Shown: positions 50,169-59,604, counted from the first letter of the stretch. The stretch is 64,000 nucleotides of DNA from Falsochrobactrum tianjinense (GCF_019100495.1 NZ_JAHRVA010000003.1:62001-126000); one strand, 5' to 3'. Notes: generated by a model from the sequence alone, not told the origin. Numbers and translations are program-made.

Positions 50169-51260
50169 ATGACAACCGCGAATATAGTCGATTTCGTCAA
50201 TGTAAAGAAAACCTATGACGGTCGTAACATCATCATCAATGATCTCAACCTTTCTGTGCGCAGGGGAGAGTTCCTGACTTTGCTAGGCGGTTCCGGGTCT
50301 GGTAAAACGACCACACTGATGATGCTGGCCGGTTTTGAAGCTCCCACGCAGGGACATATTTACGTTGAAGGAAAGTCGATCGAGCATCTGCCGCCGCATC
50401 GGCGCGGCATTGGCGTTGTATTTCAGAATTATGCGCTTTTCCCCCACATGACGATCGCTCAGAACCTCGCTTATCCATTGCGGATGCGTAAAATGAGCCG
50501 CAAGGAAATAGACCATAAAGTTTCCAGAGCTATGGAAATGGTCCGTCTGGAGACTATGCAGGACAGGCGGCCCAATGAGCTTTCCGGCGGCCAGCAACAG
50601 AGAGTGGCCCTGGCGCGTGCATTGGTGTTTGAGCCTGAACTGGTGTTGATGGACGAACCGCTTGGCGCGCTGGACAAGACTCTGCGCGAACATATGCAGT
50701 ATGAAATCAAACAGATCCATCGTGATCTGGGTGTGACCATGGTTTATGTGACGCATGATCAATCAGAAGCCCTGACCATGTCTGATCGCATTGCTATTTT
50801 CGAAAGCGGAAACATTGTCCAAATCGACAGCCCGCGTGTGCTTTATGAAAATCCAGCCGATATTTTTGTCGCGGGCTTCATTGGCGAAAACAATATATTG
50901 TCGGGACGCGCTGCTGGGCGGGACGGAGACGGGTGCCTGACCGTGAAACTTGATGGCGGATGCTCAGTCTTGATACGCGAGTCGACCATCATTGCAGAGA
51001 ATGCAGCTGTTGAAATTGCGGTTAGGCCAGAGAAGATAGCCGTGGGCGAAACAGCAAACCAACAACGCAACCAATGTACTGCAACGATCGCTGACGTAAC
51101 CTATGTAGGTGATCATTTACGTTTGCTTGTCGATATAGGGAATGGGCAAACCGTTATATTGCGCAAGCCGCTTGCTGCTTTCAGCGGTCCGCCGACCCTT
51201 GGCCAGCAATTGCTGATAGGCTGGAGCGATACAGACGGTCACGTTTTCATAACTGCTTAA
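50169..51260 (+). CDS. Polyamine-type ABC transporter ATP-binding protein (PotA-like)
   Basis: 363 residues from ATG 50169, preceded by GAGGACCGAT. Walker A GGSGSGKTT (about 37-45), signature LSGGQQQR, Walker B LVLMDEPLGALDKTL, switch VTHDQSEALTM, then a TOBE domain at about 270-355. A longer reading from 50139 is not supported. The operon ends with a strong hairpin (51263-51302). Confidence 0.93.
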   Translation: MTTANIVDFVNVKKTYDGRNIIINDLNLSVRRGEFLTLLGGSGSGKTTTLMMLAGFEAPTQGHIYVEGKSIEHLPPHRRGIGVVFQNYALFPHMTIAQNLAYPLRMRKMSRKEIDHKVSRAMEMVRLETMQDRRPNELSGGQQQRVALARALVFEPELVLMDEPLGALDKTLREHMQYEIKQIHRDLGVTMVYVTHDQSEALTMSDRIAIFESGNIVQIDSPRVLYENPADIFVAGFIGENNILSGRAAGRDGDGCLTVKLDGGCSVLIRESTIIAENAAVEIAVRPEKIAVGETANQQRNQCTATIADVTYVGDHLRLLVDIGNGQTVILRKPLAAFSGPPTLGQQLLIGWSDTDGHVFITA

Positions 51261-51262
51261 TA

Positions 51263-51302
51263 TAGGCGTTAATGGCACGCTGATCGTGCTTCTGAACGCC
51301 TA
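51263..51302 (+). terminator. Terminator-like stem-loop after the polyamine-type operon
   Basis: TAGGCGTT (51263-51270) pairs with AACGCCTA (51295-51302); inside, GCACG (51275-51279) pairs with CGTGC (51285-51289). No T-run follows. The stretch 51303-51624 shows no further gene or repeat. Confidence 0.6.
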
Positions 51303-51624
51303 AAGAACAAGTAAGCTTGTCACAAGTCCTGCGCTGTGTATCTAAGCAGGCAATGGTCAACGGCGTGATCCTAGCACCTGCTTGGATTTCAGCGCTCAAG
51401 GCCGGATCGACTAAAGAAGCCTCAACACAGACATGGACGGAAGCCTAACCTCATAGTGCTGATTGCAAAAACATATGTTGCAATACCACTGCAGCGCAGC
51501 ATATCTGGAATTGGCCTCCTGACTGGTGAAGGTCATTGAGTTCGTTTTGGATTTAGAAATTGCTCATGCGGTGCTTGAAACCGCAGGCACTGAAATCATC
51601 TACTGGCGGCTTCCTAGGTTGAAG

Positions 51625-52065
51625 TTACTTTTTGTCGAGTTGCTTTTTTACCTGATCCATTCCCCTTGCGATGGCTTCCCGAGCCTCGGCATTTTGGCTC
51701 ACATCTGTAATGCGCTCAGACCTGCTGCCTGGATTTGTGACAATCTGCGCCATCGAATTGACTTTCGTAGGTTTATTCCCGGTGATCGTAAGAAGCACTC
51801 TGGCATTCGGCACTGTATTCCTTTTCGATCCATAAATGAGTCGTGCTCGAACAGAATCTTTCGCTGGCCGGTCCATCACGAGTTGCGATTTGGAATCTCT
51901 AACAATGCGATAGTTCCGCGACCGAAAGGTCTTAATAATGGCCTTCTTTGTACTAGAATTGCTCGCGTTAAAAGTGAACTCGTTCGCTGGTAAATTTCCC
52001 GGTATGTTCAGACATCCCGATAAAACCAGTATTGGAACAAGCGATACAAGAGTTTTGCGCTTCAT
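51625..52065 (-). CDS. Small predicted lipoprotein
   Basis: 146 residues from ATG 52065, with SD AGGAGG 8 bases upstream; a GTG three codons earlier overlaps the SD. Lipobox LVLSGC near residue 17 after a basic-hydrophobic signal. The mature part shows ASNSSTKKAIIKTFRSRNYRIV and alternating hydrophobic strands, suggesting a small beta-rich domain. No family recognised. It is probably outer- or inner-membrane attached; function unknown. Not in an operon with its neighbours. Confidence 0.75.
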   Translation of the reverse strand: MKRKTLVSLVPILVLSGCLNIPGNLPANEFTFNASNSSTKKAIIKTFRSRNYRIVRDSKSQLVMDRPAKDSVRARLIYGSKRNTVPNARVLLTITGNKPTKVNSMAQIVTNPGSRSERITDVSQNAEAREAIARGMDQVKKQLDKK

Positions 52066-52192
52066 AATCCCCACCTCCTGGAATACTTAGCAATTATCTT
52101 ACACGTACGGTTAGTCTTGCCAAAGCATATCAAGCAGATGCGCCGCATGACCATAGCGAGCAGTAGGATTTTTCCTTCCAGGTGATGCTTAT

Positions 52193-52636
52193 CTATTGAT
52201 TGATTTCAGGCTCAACCAGTTTTGCGAGCTTGCGCAACGAGTCCTGCCAGCCAAGATAGCAGGCTTCCGGCGGGATAATGTCCGGTACGCCTTCCTGCTC
52301 GACATGCATTTCGGTGCCGACCGACACTGCCTTCAGGCTGATCGTGACCTTCATTTCGCCCGGCAGGTTCGGATCGTCGAATCTGTCGGTGTAGACGAGG
52401 CGTTCACCGGGGACGAGTTCAAGATAGGTGCCGCCAAAAGAGTGGCCCTGGCCCGTGGTGAAATTGCGGAACGACATTTTATGATTGCCGCCGACCTTCG
52501 CGTCCAGTTCATGTACGGTGCAAAGATATCCGTATGGCGGAAGCCAGCTTGCAATCGCATCAGCTTCGATAAATGCGCGATAAAGCTTCTCCGGTTTGGT
52601 GGCAATGACACGATGCAGGCGAATAGTATTCGGCAT
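52193..52636 (-). CDS. SRPBCC/AHSA1-family protein
   Basis: 147 residues: START-like fold typical of activators of Hsp90 ATPase homologues, with IRLHRVIATKPEKLYRAFIEADAIASWLPPYG and GGTYLELVPGERLVYTDRF, then EQEGVPDIIPPEACYLGWQDSLRKLAKLVE. SD AAGGAGGACCCC. Members bind hydrophobic ligands; role unknown. It stands alone. Confidence 0.88.
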   Translation of the reverse strand: MPNTIRLHRVIATKPEKLYRAFIEADAIASWLPPYGYLCTVHELDAKVGGNHKMSFRNFTTGQGHSFGGTYLELVPGERLVYTDRFDDPNLPGEMKVTISLKAVSVGTEMHVEQEGVPDIIPPEACYLGWQDSLRKLAKLVEPEINQ

Positions 52637-52819
52637 GGGGTCCTCCTTGTAGTTCGGCCTAGGCTCGACTGACTGTCCGTGGGACGAAAGCCGTTATTCT
52701 TCGTGACGCAAGCCTGCAATATATCCTTTTTGACAGGAGTATGGAACGGTTCTTCATATTCTTTGGTCCCCGGTTCCCCGGTTCCCCGGTCCTCCGCCCA
52801 ATGTCGTGCAGATATCCGC

Positions 52820-53854
52820 CTATTCAAAGGAGAGCTGGACCTTCATCGACTGCCTGCGATCTCCTGCGATTTCAAAGGCCGCGATGGCTTCTTCAAGCGG
52901 GTAGGTTCGGCTCAGGAGCGGTTTTACATCGACCGTGCGGCGGTTGATCATGTCGACAGCGAGGCTGAATTCCTGATGGAAGCGGAATGAACCCCGCATG
53001 TCGATTTCTTTCGATACGACCAGATTCTGCGGAATGGAAATGTCTCCGCCCAGCCCGACCTGCACCAGAGTACCGCGGGGCCGGAGTACCTCCAGCCCGG
53101 CTCGCATGGCGCGTTCATTGCCCGACGCCTCGAACATCACATCGAAATAGCCTTTATTGGCAGAATATGCGGCCAGTTGATCGGCATGCTCGGCCACATT
53201 AATGGTCCGGTCAGCACCGATTTCGCGCACTTTTGCAAGAACCGGCTCCATTACATCGGTTGCAATGATTTCCCGTGCGCCATGGGCGCGGGCAGCGATG
53301 ACGACCAGCGCGCCGATTGGTCCGCAGCCGGTGACCAGAACACGCTTGTTCAGCAGCGATCCGGCGCGCGCGACCGCATGGAGCGTAACTGCCAGAGGTT
53401 CGGCAAAAGCTGTCTCATGGATGGAAATTCCATCGTCTACTTTGTGGCACTGCCAGCTTTCGGCCACCAGTCTCTGGCGAAACGCGCCTTGAATATGCGG
53501 CATCGGCATTGCACTGCCGTAAAAACGCATATTCAGGCAATGGTTTTGCATACCTTTGAGGCAATAATTGCAGGCATTGCATGGCCTGCTCGGCGACACC
53601 GCCACCCGGTCGCCAATTGCCAGACCGCTGACGGAAGCATCGAGCGCCGTGATGGTCCCGGCAACTTCATGGCCGAGTATCATCGGCTCGCGTACGCGGA
53701 TCGCGCCAATGCCGCCTTCATGATAATAATGCAGATCGGAACCGCAAATGCCGCCTGCCTGAATGGCAATTTCCACCTGACCCGGCCCGATGGCTTCGGG
53801 TTCCCGGTCCTCGATCCTGAGGTCTTTTGCGGCGTGGATAACGACAGTTTTCAT
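52820..53854 (-). CDS. idnD: L-idonate 5-dehydrogenase-like zinc alcohol dehydrogenase
   Basis: 344 residues from ATG 53854, with SD CGGAGGAAGCT. Medium-chain zinc dehydrogenase: catalytic-zinc Cys in GGICGSDLHYYHEGG, GHE, structural Cys cluster CNACNYCLKGMQNHC, and Rossmann motif VTGCGPIGALVVIAA. The GICGSDLHYYHEGGIG region matches IdnD. It oxidises L-idonate to 5-ketogluconate with NAD(P). It is divergent from idnO and shares the ATGTTA-N4-TAACAT operator at 53881. Sorbitol or xylitol dehydrogenase are alternatives. Confidence 0.88.
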   Translation of the reverse strand: MKTVVIHAAKDLRIEDREPEAIGPGQVEIAIQAGGICGSDLHYYHEGGIGAIRVREPMILGHEVAGTITALDASVSGLAIGDRVAVSPSRPCNACNYCLKGMQNHCLNMRFYGSAMPMPHIQGAFRQRLVAESWQCHKVDDGISIHETAFAEPLAVTLHAVARAGSLLNKRVLVTGCGPIGALVVIAARAHGAREIIATDVMEPVLAKVREIGADRTINVAEHADQLAAYSANKGYFDVMFEASGNERAMRAGLEVLRPRGTLVQVGLGGDISIPQNLVVSKEIDMRGSFRFHQEFSLAVDMINRRTVDVKPLLSRTYPLEEAIAAFEIAGDRRQSMKVQLSFE

Positions 53855-53880
53855 AGCTTCCTCCGTGATCAAACTTGCAT

Positions 53881-53896
53881 ATGTTACCGATAACAT
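53881..53896. promoter_or_regulatory. GntR/IdnR-type operator ATGTTA-N4-TAACAT
   Basis: ATGTTACCGATAACAT matches exactly the inverted repeat bound by the gluconate/idonate LacI-family repressors of enterobacteria (ATGTTA-N4-TAACAT). It lies between divergent idnD and idnO. Further copies are at 59694 and 59893 beside the ABC importer and LacI genes. Confidence 0.7.
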
Positions 53897-53962
53897 TTAA
53901 GTCAAGGATAATCATCCGGATGCTGGCGGCAACCGCTGCGCCGGACTAAACGGGAGAGATCG

Positions 53963-54730
53963 ATGACGTTTCCGCTTTTCGACCTGACGGGCAAACTGGC
54001 CCTGATTACCGGCTCCAGCCAGGGTATTGGGCTGGCGCTTGCACAAGGTTTGGCCGAACATGGCGCGGCCGTCATCATCAATGGCCGCGATCCGGCCAAG
54101 GTTGATGCGGCAATTGCGATGCTCACGCAAAAGGGCCACACGGCCTATGCATCCGGTTTTGATGTGACCGATATGGAAGCGGTTAGAGCGGCTGTGGATG
54201 CGATTGAGCATGAACATGGGCCGATTGAAATTCTCATTAACAACGCCGGTATGCAGTTTCGTGCACCACTTGAGGATTTTCCGCAGGACAAATGGCAGCT
54301 TTTGCTCGATACCAATATTTCGAGCGTCTTCTATGTGGGGCAGGCCGTGGCTCGCCATATGATCGCGCGCAAACGCGGCAAGATTATCAATATTGCCTCG
54401 GTGCAGAGCGAATTGGCGCGCCCCTCGATTGCGCCCTATACCGCAACCAAGGGCGCTGTGCGCAATCTCACGCGCGGAATGGCGACTGATTGGGCGAGAT
54501 ACGGGCTACAGATCAATGCCATTGCACCGGGCTATTTCAAGACTCCGCTCAATCAGGCGCTGGTCGATAATCCTGAATTCACCGGCTGGCTCGAAAAGCG
54601 CACACCGGCAGGCCGCTGGGGCAATGTCGAAGAACTGGTGGGCGCCGCTATCTATCTGAGCGGCAATGCCTCCTCATTCGTCAATGGTCAGGTCCTGCAT
54701 GTAGATGGCGGAATGACAGCCAGCGTGTAA
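53963..54730 (+). CDS. idnO: Gluconate 5-dehydrogenase / 5-ketogluconate reductase-like SDR
   Basis: 255 residues: GSSQGIGLALAQGLAEHG Rossmann motif (about 17-34), NNAGMQ, catalytic Ser/Tyr/Lys in IASVQSEL and YTATKGAV. SDR of the IdnO/gluconate 5-dehydrogenase type; converts 5-ketogluconate to gluconate or the reverse. SD GGGAGAGATCG before the start. It is the first gene of an operon with the next oxidoreductase, divergent from idnD. Confidence 0.88.
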   Translation: MTFPLFDLTGKLALITGSSQGIGLALAQGLAEHGAAVIINGRDPAKVDAAIAMLTQKGHTAYASGFDVTDMEAVRAAVDAIEHEHGPIEILINNAGMQFRAPLEDFPQDKWQLLLDTNISSVFYVGQAVARHMIARKRGKIINIASVQSELARPSIAPYTATKGAVRNLTRGMATDWARYGLQINAIAPGYFKTPLNQALVDNPEFTGWLEKRTPAGRWGNVEELVGAAIYLSGNASSFVNGQVLHVDGGMTASV

Positions 54731-54752
54731 TCAAATGCAAGGGAAGGGTGGA

Positions 54753-55643
54753 ATGAGCAAGGCTGAAACAGTTGCCGTCATTGGTGCGGGAATTATGGGA
54801 ACGGCCATCGCGACGCGCTTGCTGGAAACCGGTAATATTGTCACGGTTTTCGATCTGGATAAAAGCAAGGTTGAAAATCTTGTTGCCAAAGGTGCGCACG
54901 CTGCGACCTCGCCATCGGGGGCGGCGGCACAAAGCAACTTTATCATTCTCAGTCTCAACCATGCCAATATCGTCCGCAGTGCGGTATTCGGAAAAGACGG
55001 CGTTGCGCAATCCGCCAGTGCGGAGAAACTGTTGATCGATATGTCATCGATCGACCCGGCCGATACGGTGCAGATGGCGGAGCAACTGGCTGCTGAAACC
55101 GGCATGAAATGGGTGGATTGCCCCTTGTCGGGAGGTGCGCCGCGGGCGCTTTCGGGGGAATTGACCATCATGGCTGGCGGCGAGCGGGAAGATTTCGACC
55201 ACGCTTATGCGGTGATGCAACATCTGAGCGCCAATTATACGCTGATGGGACCCAGCGGAGCCGGACAGACGACCAAGCTTGTCAATCAGCTTTTTTGCGC
55301 CGTGACGTTTCAGGCGGTAGCCGAGGCCGTCAAGCTGGCCGAGGCTGGCGGCGTTGATCCGGCAGCTATTCCGCAGGCGCTGGCCGGAGGGCGTGCCGAT
55401 AGCCGCATCATGCAGGAATTCATGGCAAAGTTTGCGGCACGCGATTACAGCCCGACCGGGCGCATCGATAATATGCTGAAAGATCTGGATTCGGTTCAGG
55501 CCTTTGCGATGAAAACGAAAACCCCGCTGCCAATGACCGGCCAGGTGGTGGAAATTCACCGGCTCTTGTGTGCAGCGGGGCTTGGAAACAGGGATTCCGC
55601 CGAAATGATGCGGCTCCTTGATGGTAAACCGGGCGAAAAGTAA
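54753..55643 (+). CDS. 3-hydroxyisobutyrate dehydrogenase-family oxidoreductase
   Basis: 296 residues from ATG 54753 (SD GGAAGGGTGGA): VIGAGIMGTAIATRLLETG, signature DCPLSGGAPRALSGELTIMAGG and catalytic Lys in GQTTKLVNQLF. Family members include tartronate-semialdehyde reductase, HIBADH and beta-hydroxyacid dehydrogenases. It follows idnO by 22 bases. In a sugar-acid cluster it may oxidise an aldonate or reduce a semialdehyde. Confidence 0.85.
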   Translation: MSKAETVAVIGAGIMGTAIATRLLETGNIVTVFDLDKSKVENLVAKGAHAATSPSGAAAQSNFIILSLNHANIVRSAVFGKDGVAQSASAEKLLIDMSSIDPADTVQMAEQLAAETGMKWVDCPLSGGAPRALSGELTIMAGGEREDFDHAYAVMQHLSANYTLMGPSGAGQTTKLVNQLFCAVTFQAVAEAVKLAEAGGVDPAAIPQALAGGRADSRIMQEFMAKFAARDYSPTGRIDNMLKDLDSVQAFAMKTKTPLPMTGQVVEIHRLLCAAGLGNRDSAEMMRLLDGKPGEK

Positions 55644-55660
55644 AGATTTAAAACGCCAGT

Positions 55661-56596
55661 TTAAGCCACAGGCGTCACCAGTTCTTTGCCGCTGAAATGC
55701 GCAGCCAGATTGGCCAGCACCAGATCGCCCATCGCCTTGCGCGTCTGATGGGTTGCGCTGCCAATATGCGGCGTCAGGGTGACATTGGGCATGTCAAACA
55801 ATTCAGCCGGAACGGTCGGCTCGTTTTCAAACACATCCAGTCCGGCACCGCCCAGTTGCCCTGCTTTGAGAGCCTGTATCAGAGCGGTTTCATCGACCAG
55901 CGAACCGCGTGCGACATTGATCAGCACACCATTGCTGCCAAGCGCTGCAAATATTTCCGCATCGACCGCATGGCGCGTCTCGCTGCTTGCAGCCGCAGCG
56001 ATGATCAGCACATCGCAATTTTGCGCCAGTTCGAGCAGGTCTGGATAATAAGTATAAGCAACATCCTGTTTTGAGCGGCCTGTATAGCTAATCTGCCCGT
56101 CAAAGCCTTCCAGCCGCCGGGCAATCGCCTTGCCAATGCGTCCCAGGCCGAAAATACCATAGCGCCTGCCGGTTACGCGAGTGCCAAGTCCGATTTCAGC
56201 CTTTGGCCACTCACCCTTACGTACATGTGCATCGGCCCGCGCAATATGGCGAGCCTGCGCGATAATCAGCCCAATGGCAGTATCAGCGACATCCGCAGTC
56301 AGCACATCGGGCGTATTGGAAACATGGTAGCCACGCGTACGCGCTTTCGGCAGATCCACCTTGTCGAAGCCCACCCCATTGATGGCTACGATTTCCAGAT
56401 TGGGCAGGCGATCTGCCAGATCGTTGGGAATACCAATATGCCCGCCGGTAACAACGGCTTTGATCGCATCCGAATGGCTCGTCAGAAAGCCATCCTGATC
56501 TTTGGTTTCAAACCAGCGGTGCACTTTGTAGTGCTCGTTGAGACTTGCTTCCAATGCCGGGGTCAGTGAGCAAAGCTGAAGTAATTCAATGGACAT
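55661..56596 (-). CDS. D-2-hydroxyacid dehydrogenase (glyoxylate/2-ketogluconate reductase-like)
   Basis: 311 residues: Rossmann motif GIFGLGRIGKAIARRLEGF (about 145-163), catalytic Arg in NVARGSLVDE, Glu in ENEP, and His in LTPHIGSAT. Members include 2-ketogluconate reductase (GhrB type) and glyoxylate reductase. It is the last gene of the minus-strand importer operon and fits reduction of 2-ketogluconate to gluconate, or a related step. Confidence 0.87.
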   Translation of the reverse strand: MSIELLQLCSLTPALEASLNEHYKVHRWFETKDQDGFLTSHSDAIKAVVTGGHIGIPNDLADRLPNLEIVAINGVGFDKVDLPKARTRGYHVSNTPDVLTADVADTAIGLIIAQARHIARADAHVRKGEWPKAEIGLGTRVTGRRYGIFGLGRIGKAIARRLEGFDGQISYTGRSKQDVAYTYYPDLLELAQNCDVLIIAAAASSETRHAVDAEIFAALGSNGVLINVARGSLVDETALIQALKAGQLGGAGLDVFENEPTVPAELFDMPNVTLTPHIGSATHQTRKAMGDLVLANLAAHFSGKELVTPVA

Positions 56597-56626
56597 GCTA
56601 TTTCTCGATTATGCTTGTTATGCAGT

Positions 56627-57358
56627 CTATTTGACGTCCGATTTGACGAACTGACGCAGTTCCGGCGTCTTTGGATTGGCGAAAAACTCTGAGGAAGGCC
56701 CTTCCTCCCAGATTTTTCCTTGATGCATGAAGATCGTTTGCGTTGCGACACGGCGTGCAAACGCCATTTCGTGGGTCACGAGGATCATCGTCATGCCATC
56801 ACGCGCCAATTGCTCCATCACATTCAAGACTTCTTCGGTCAGTTCCGGATCAAGCGCAGAAGTCACTTCGTCAAACAGCATAACCTTGGGCTGCATGGCG
56901 AGCGATCGCGCGATGGCCACACGTTGCTGCTGCCCGCCCGAAAGCTGATCGGCATAGGCATCGAATTTTTCCGAAAGTCCGACCATATGCAGCACTTCCT
57001 CTGCCTTTTTGCGCGCCTCCGATTTGGACACATCCTTGACGATCCTGGGTGCAAGCATGATGTTTTCGCCAACGGTCAGGTGAGGAAAAAGATTGTAGCT
57101 TTGGAAGACGATGCCGACATCCTTACGTAATTTACGCAATTGCGCTGGGTCGGCCGTCACTTTGTGACCCGCAATTTCAATCTCGCCGGAATTGATTTTT
57201 TCCAGACCGTTAAGGCAACGCAGCAATGTGCTTTTACCTGAGCCCGAGCGGCCAATCAGTGCGAAGACTTCGCCACGTTCTACAGCGAGCGATATGCCCT
57301 TGAGAACTTCGATATTGCCGAAGCTCTTATGCACATTTTTGATGATGACTTCAGACAT
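56627..57358 (-). CDS. Polar amino-acid-type ABC transporter ATP-binding protein
   Basis: 243 residues from ATG 57358 preceded by AAAGGAGGCTCA. Walker A GRSGSGKST (about 34-42), [48 protein letters not shown]-type ATPase (GlnQ/HisP). Part of the importer co-regulated with idn genes, so the cargo may be a sugar acid rather than an amino acid. The Walker B Glu-Val replaces the usual Glu-Pro, common in PAAT. Confidence 0.92.
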   Translation of the reverse strand: MSEVIIKNVHKSFGNIEVLKGISLAVERGEVFALIGRSGSGKSTLLRCLNGLEKINSGEIEIAGHKVTADPAQLRKLRKDVGIVFQSYNLFPHLTVGENIMLAPRIVKDVSKSEARKKAEEVLHMVGLSEKFDAYADQLSGGQQQRVAIARSLAMQPKVMLFDEVTSALDPELTEEVLNVMEQLARDGMTMILVTHEMAFARRVATQTIFMHQGKIWEEGPSSEFFANPKTPELRQFVKSDVK

Positions 57359-57998
57359 TGAGCCTCCTTTCCAGCCAGCGTGAAAGTAGCGAGAGTGGGT
57401 AACAAACCGCAAAGTAGAGAATCGCTACCACCACGAACACCCGGAATGGCTGAAACGTTGCATTGTTGATGAGTGTGCCTGCGCGAGCCAATTCGACAAA
57501 GCCGATGATCGAGGCAATCGAGGTATTCTTGACTACCTGAACGGCAAAACCGACCGTGGATGGCAGCGAGATGCGGATTGCCTGCGGCAAGATCACATAA
57601 CGATATTGCTGGGCGCGCGTCATGGCGAGCGATTCTGATGCTTCCCATTGCGGCTTGGCTACCGACTGGATGCAGCCACGCCAGATCTCCGCCAGATAGC
57701 CCGATGCGTATACCGTCATTGACGCCCCGGCCGCGATCAGTGGATGCAGGTCAAACCCGGCAAGGCTCAGGCCGTAATAGGACAGAAACAGGATCATCAG
57801 AACCGGAATACCCTGAATAATCTGGATATAGGTTCCTGCCACCACGCGCAGCCATTTCATTGTCGAAACGCGGGCGAGCGCTAAAATGAAACCGACGATG
57901 CCACCACCGATCAATGTGATGACGGTCAGCAATACGGTCCATTGCAGGCCCGTAAGCAGAAACAGGAATTCGTCTGGTCCGAAGCTGCGAAAAGTCAT
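57351..57998 (-). CDS. Polar amino-acid-type ABC transporter permease
   Basis: 215 residues from ATG 57998 preceded by GGAGGCGTCAGC. Five helices, motif IIQGIPVLMILFLSYYGL (about 60-77), EAA-like loop WEASESLAMTRAQQYRYVILPQAI. Overlaps the ATPase gene by 8 bases and the upstream permease by 4. Pairs with the 57995-58699 permease. Confidence 0.92.
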   Translation of the reverse strand: MTFRSFGPDEFLFLLTGLQWTVLLTVITLIGGGIVGFILALARVSTMKWLRVVAGTYIQIIQGIPVLMILFLSYYGLSLAGFDLHPLIAAGASMTVYASGYLAEIWRGCIQSVAKPQWEASESLAMTRAQQYRYVILPQAIRISLPSTVGFAVQVVKNTSIASIIGFVELARAGTLINNATFQPFRVFVVVAILYFAVCYPLSLLSRWLERRLNV

Positions 57999-58699
57999 GC
58001 TGACGCCTCCGGAATTGCTACGACCGCGCGACGGGCGACGCGACGTCCGAACAGCCAAAGCCCAATCAGGGCAAGAACCGCTCGCAAGCACAATGCCAGT
58101 CCCAGATAGATCAAGGTTACGACGATGTAGACTTCGAATGAGCGATAGCTTTGTGATTCAACGAAGGCTGCGGATGCTGCCAGCTCATTCGTTGAAATCA
58201 CCGAGCAAATACTGGATGCGAGCATCATCAGCACGAACTGACTGCACAACGCCGGATAAACCTTTGCCAAGGCTGGCAGAATGATGACATGACGATAGAT
58301 TTGCAGCCGCGTGAAGCCTAGGGCTTCTCCCGCCTCGATCTGGGATTTATGCACCGCCTCAATACCAGCTCGGATAATTTCCGTGGAATAGGCGGTAAGG
58401 TTGATCGTCATACCGATTAATGCTGCCGTTTCTGCGCCCACGCGCAAACCAATGGCCGGCAGGCCAAAATAGATGATGAACAACTGCACCAGAAACGGCG
58501 TATTGCGGATGATTTCGACATAAGCATTGATCAAAAAACTGACGATGCTGTTATTCATCGAGCGCAAAGAAGCAAATAAAATGCCGCCTGCGCAGCCAAG
58601 GACAATCGACATGACGGAAAGTTTAATCGTCAGCCAGATGCCTGCCAGCAGCGCATCCTGATATTGCGCGATGACACCGAACTGAAAAGTATAGGACAT
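57995..58699 (-). CDS. Polar amino-acid-type ABC transporter permease
   Basis: 234 residues from ATG 58699 with SD GAGGCCGGAAA. Motif IRNTPFLVQLFIIYFGLPAIG (about 65-85) and EAA loop IEAGEALGFTRLQIYRHVIILPAL. It overlaps the second permease by ATGA. A perfect 10-bp hairpin (58762) separates it from the binding protein. Confidence 0.92.
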   Translation of the reverse strand: MSYTFQFGVIAQYQDALLAGIWLTIKLSVMSIVLGCAGGILFASLRSMNNSIVSFLINAYVEIIRNTPFLVQLFIIYFGLPAIGLRVGAETAALIGMTINLTAYSTEIIRAGIEAVHKSQIEAGEALGFTRLQIYRHVIILPALAKVYPALCSQFVLMMLASSICSVISTNELAASAAFVESQSYRSFEVYIVVTLIYLGLALCLRAVLALIGLWLFGRRVARRAVVAIPEASA

Positions 58700-58761
58700 T
58701 TTCCGGCCTCCCGCTGAACGCCAGCGCCTGCGCGGACGAGTTGATGCAAAATGGGGAAAAC

Positions 58762-58786
58762 CCGCCGGTGCAGACAGCACCGGCGG
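58762..58786 (-). repeat. Stem-loop between binding-protein and permease genes
   Basis: CCGCCGGTGC (58762-58771), loop AGACA, GCACCGGCGG (58777-58786): a perfect 10-bp stem 8 bases after the binding-protein stop and 62 bases before the permease start. Confidence 0.6.
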
Positions 58787-58794
58787 AAGATGGA

Positions 58795-59604
58795 TTAGAA
58801 CAAAGGCAGATCAGGCATCGGTTGACCCGTCCACTTGACGGCGATTTCATCCAGCTCGCCGGAAATTTTCATCACATAGATGGCAGTGTTCAGCCACTGA
58901 TGCAGCTCGAAATCTTCAAGCTTAGTCGTCATGGAATTGCCCTGACGGAAGAAGGTAAAGCCAACTTGAAGCCCTGCATCCGGACGCTGTTTCATGATGG
59001 CTTCGCCAACGGTTGACGGCAATGCGACTGCATCAACCTGGCCGGATATCAAGGCCTGTGCCGCGGTAGAATCGTCTTCATAAACAACAATTTCAAGGCT
59101 AGGAATGGCGGCCTTGCGCAGTGCAGTCTCCTGAGTGGAGCCACGATTGACTGAAACCCGCTTACCAGCAAGATCTTCAAGGTTTGCAAACTTCTGATCT
59201 GCACCCGAAATAATATCCATATTGAAGGCATTATAAGGCTGGGTGAACATCACAGTCTTAGCACGCTCACCAGTTGGTGAAAGAGTTGCCACCAGAAAAT
59301 CGACCTTGCCGGTCTGAAGCGCAGGGATACGAGCCGGCGGTGTCAGCGGAACCAGTTCAACCGGCAGATTGAGATAGGTGCCAAGCAGATTGGCCACATC
59401 AACGTCATAGCCTGATGGGTTGCCCTTTTCGTCGATCATGCCCATGGGCGGAACACCGGTCAGGACACCGATTTTGACAGAGCCGCGCTGGGTAAGCTCG
59501 TTAAGCGTAACCGCATGAGCGTCGCCCCAGCCGAACATGCCGACTGCCGCAAGTCCTAGTCCCATGGCGATGGCAGTTGTACGTATTGTCTTTAGAATAT
59601 GCAT
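58795..59604 (-). CDS. Amino-acid-type ABC transporter substrate-binding protein
   Basis: 269 residues from ATG 59604, with SD TGGAGGAGAACC. Signal peptide MHILKTIRTTAIAMGLGLAA, cut near AHA-VT; family 3 domain with GSVKIGVLTGVPPMGMIDEKGNPSGYDVDVANLLG and VDFLVATLSPTGERAKTVMF. PAAT binding protein. Since the operon sits under the GntR/IdnR-type operator at 59694 and contains a 2-hydroxyacid dehydrogenase, its ligand may be a sugar acid. Amino acid remains the default. Confidence 0.9.
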   Translation of the reverse strand: MHILKTIRTTAIAMGLGLAAVGMFGWGDAHAVTLNELTQRGSVKIGVLTGVPPMGMIDEKGNPSGYDVDVANLLGTYLNLPVELVPLTPPARIPALQTGKVDFLVATLSPTGERAKTVMFTQPYNAFNMDIISGADQKFANLEDLAGKRVSVNRGSTQETALRKAAIPSLEIVVYEDDSTAAQALISGQVDAVALPSTVGEAIMKQRPDAGLQVGFTFFRQGNSMTTKLEDFELHQWLNTAIYVMKISGELDEIAVKWTGQPMPDLPLF

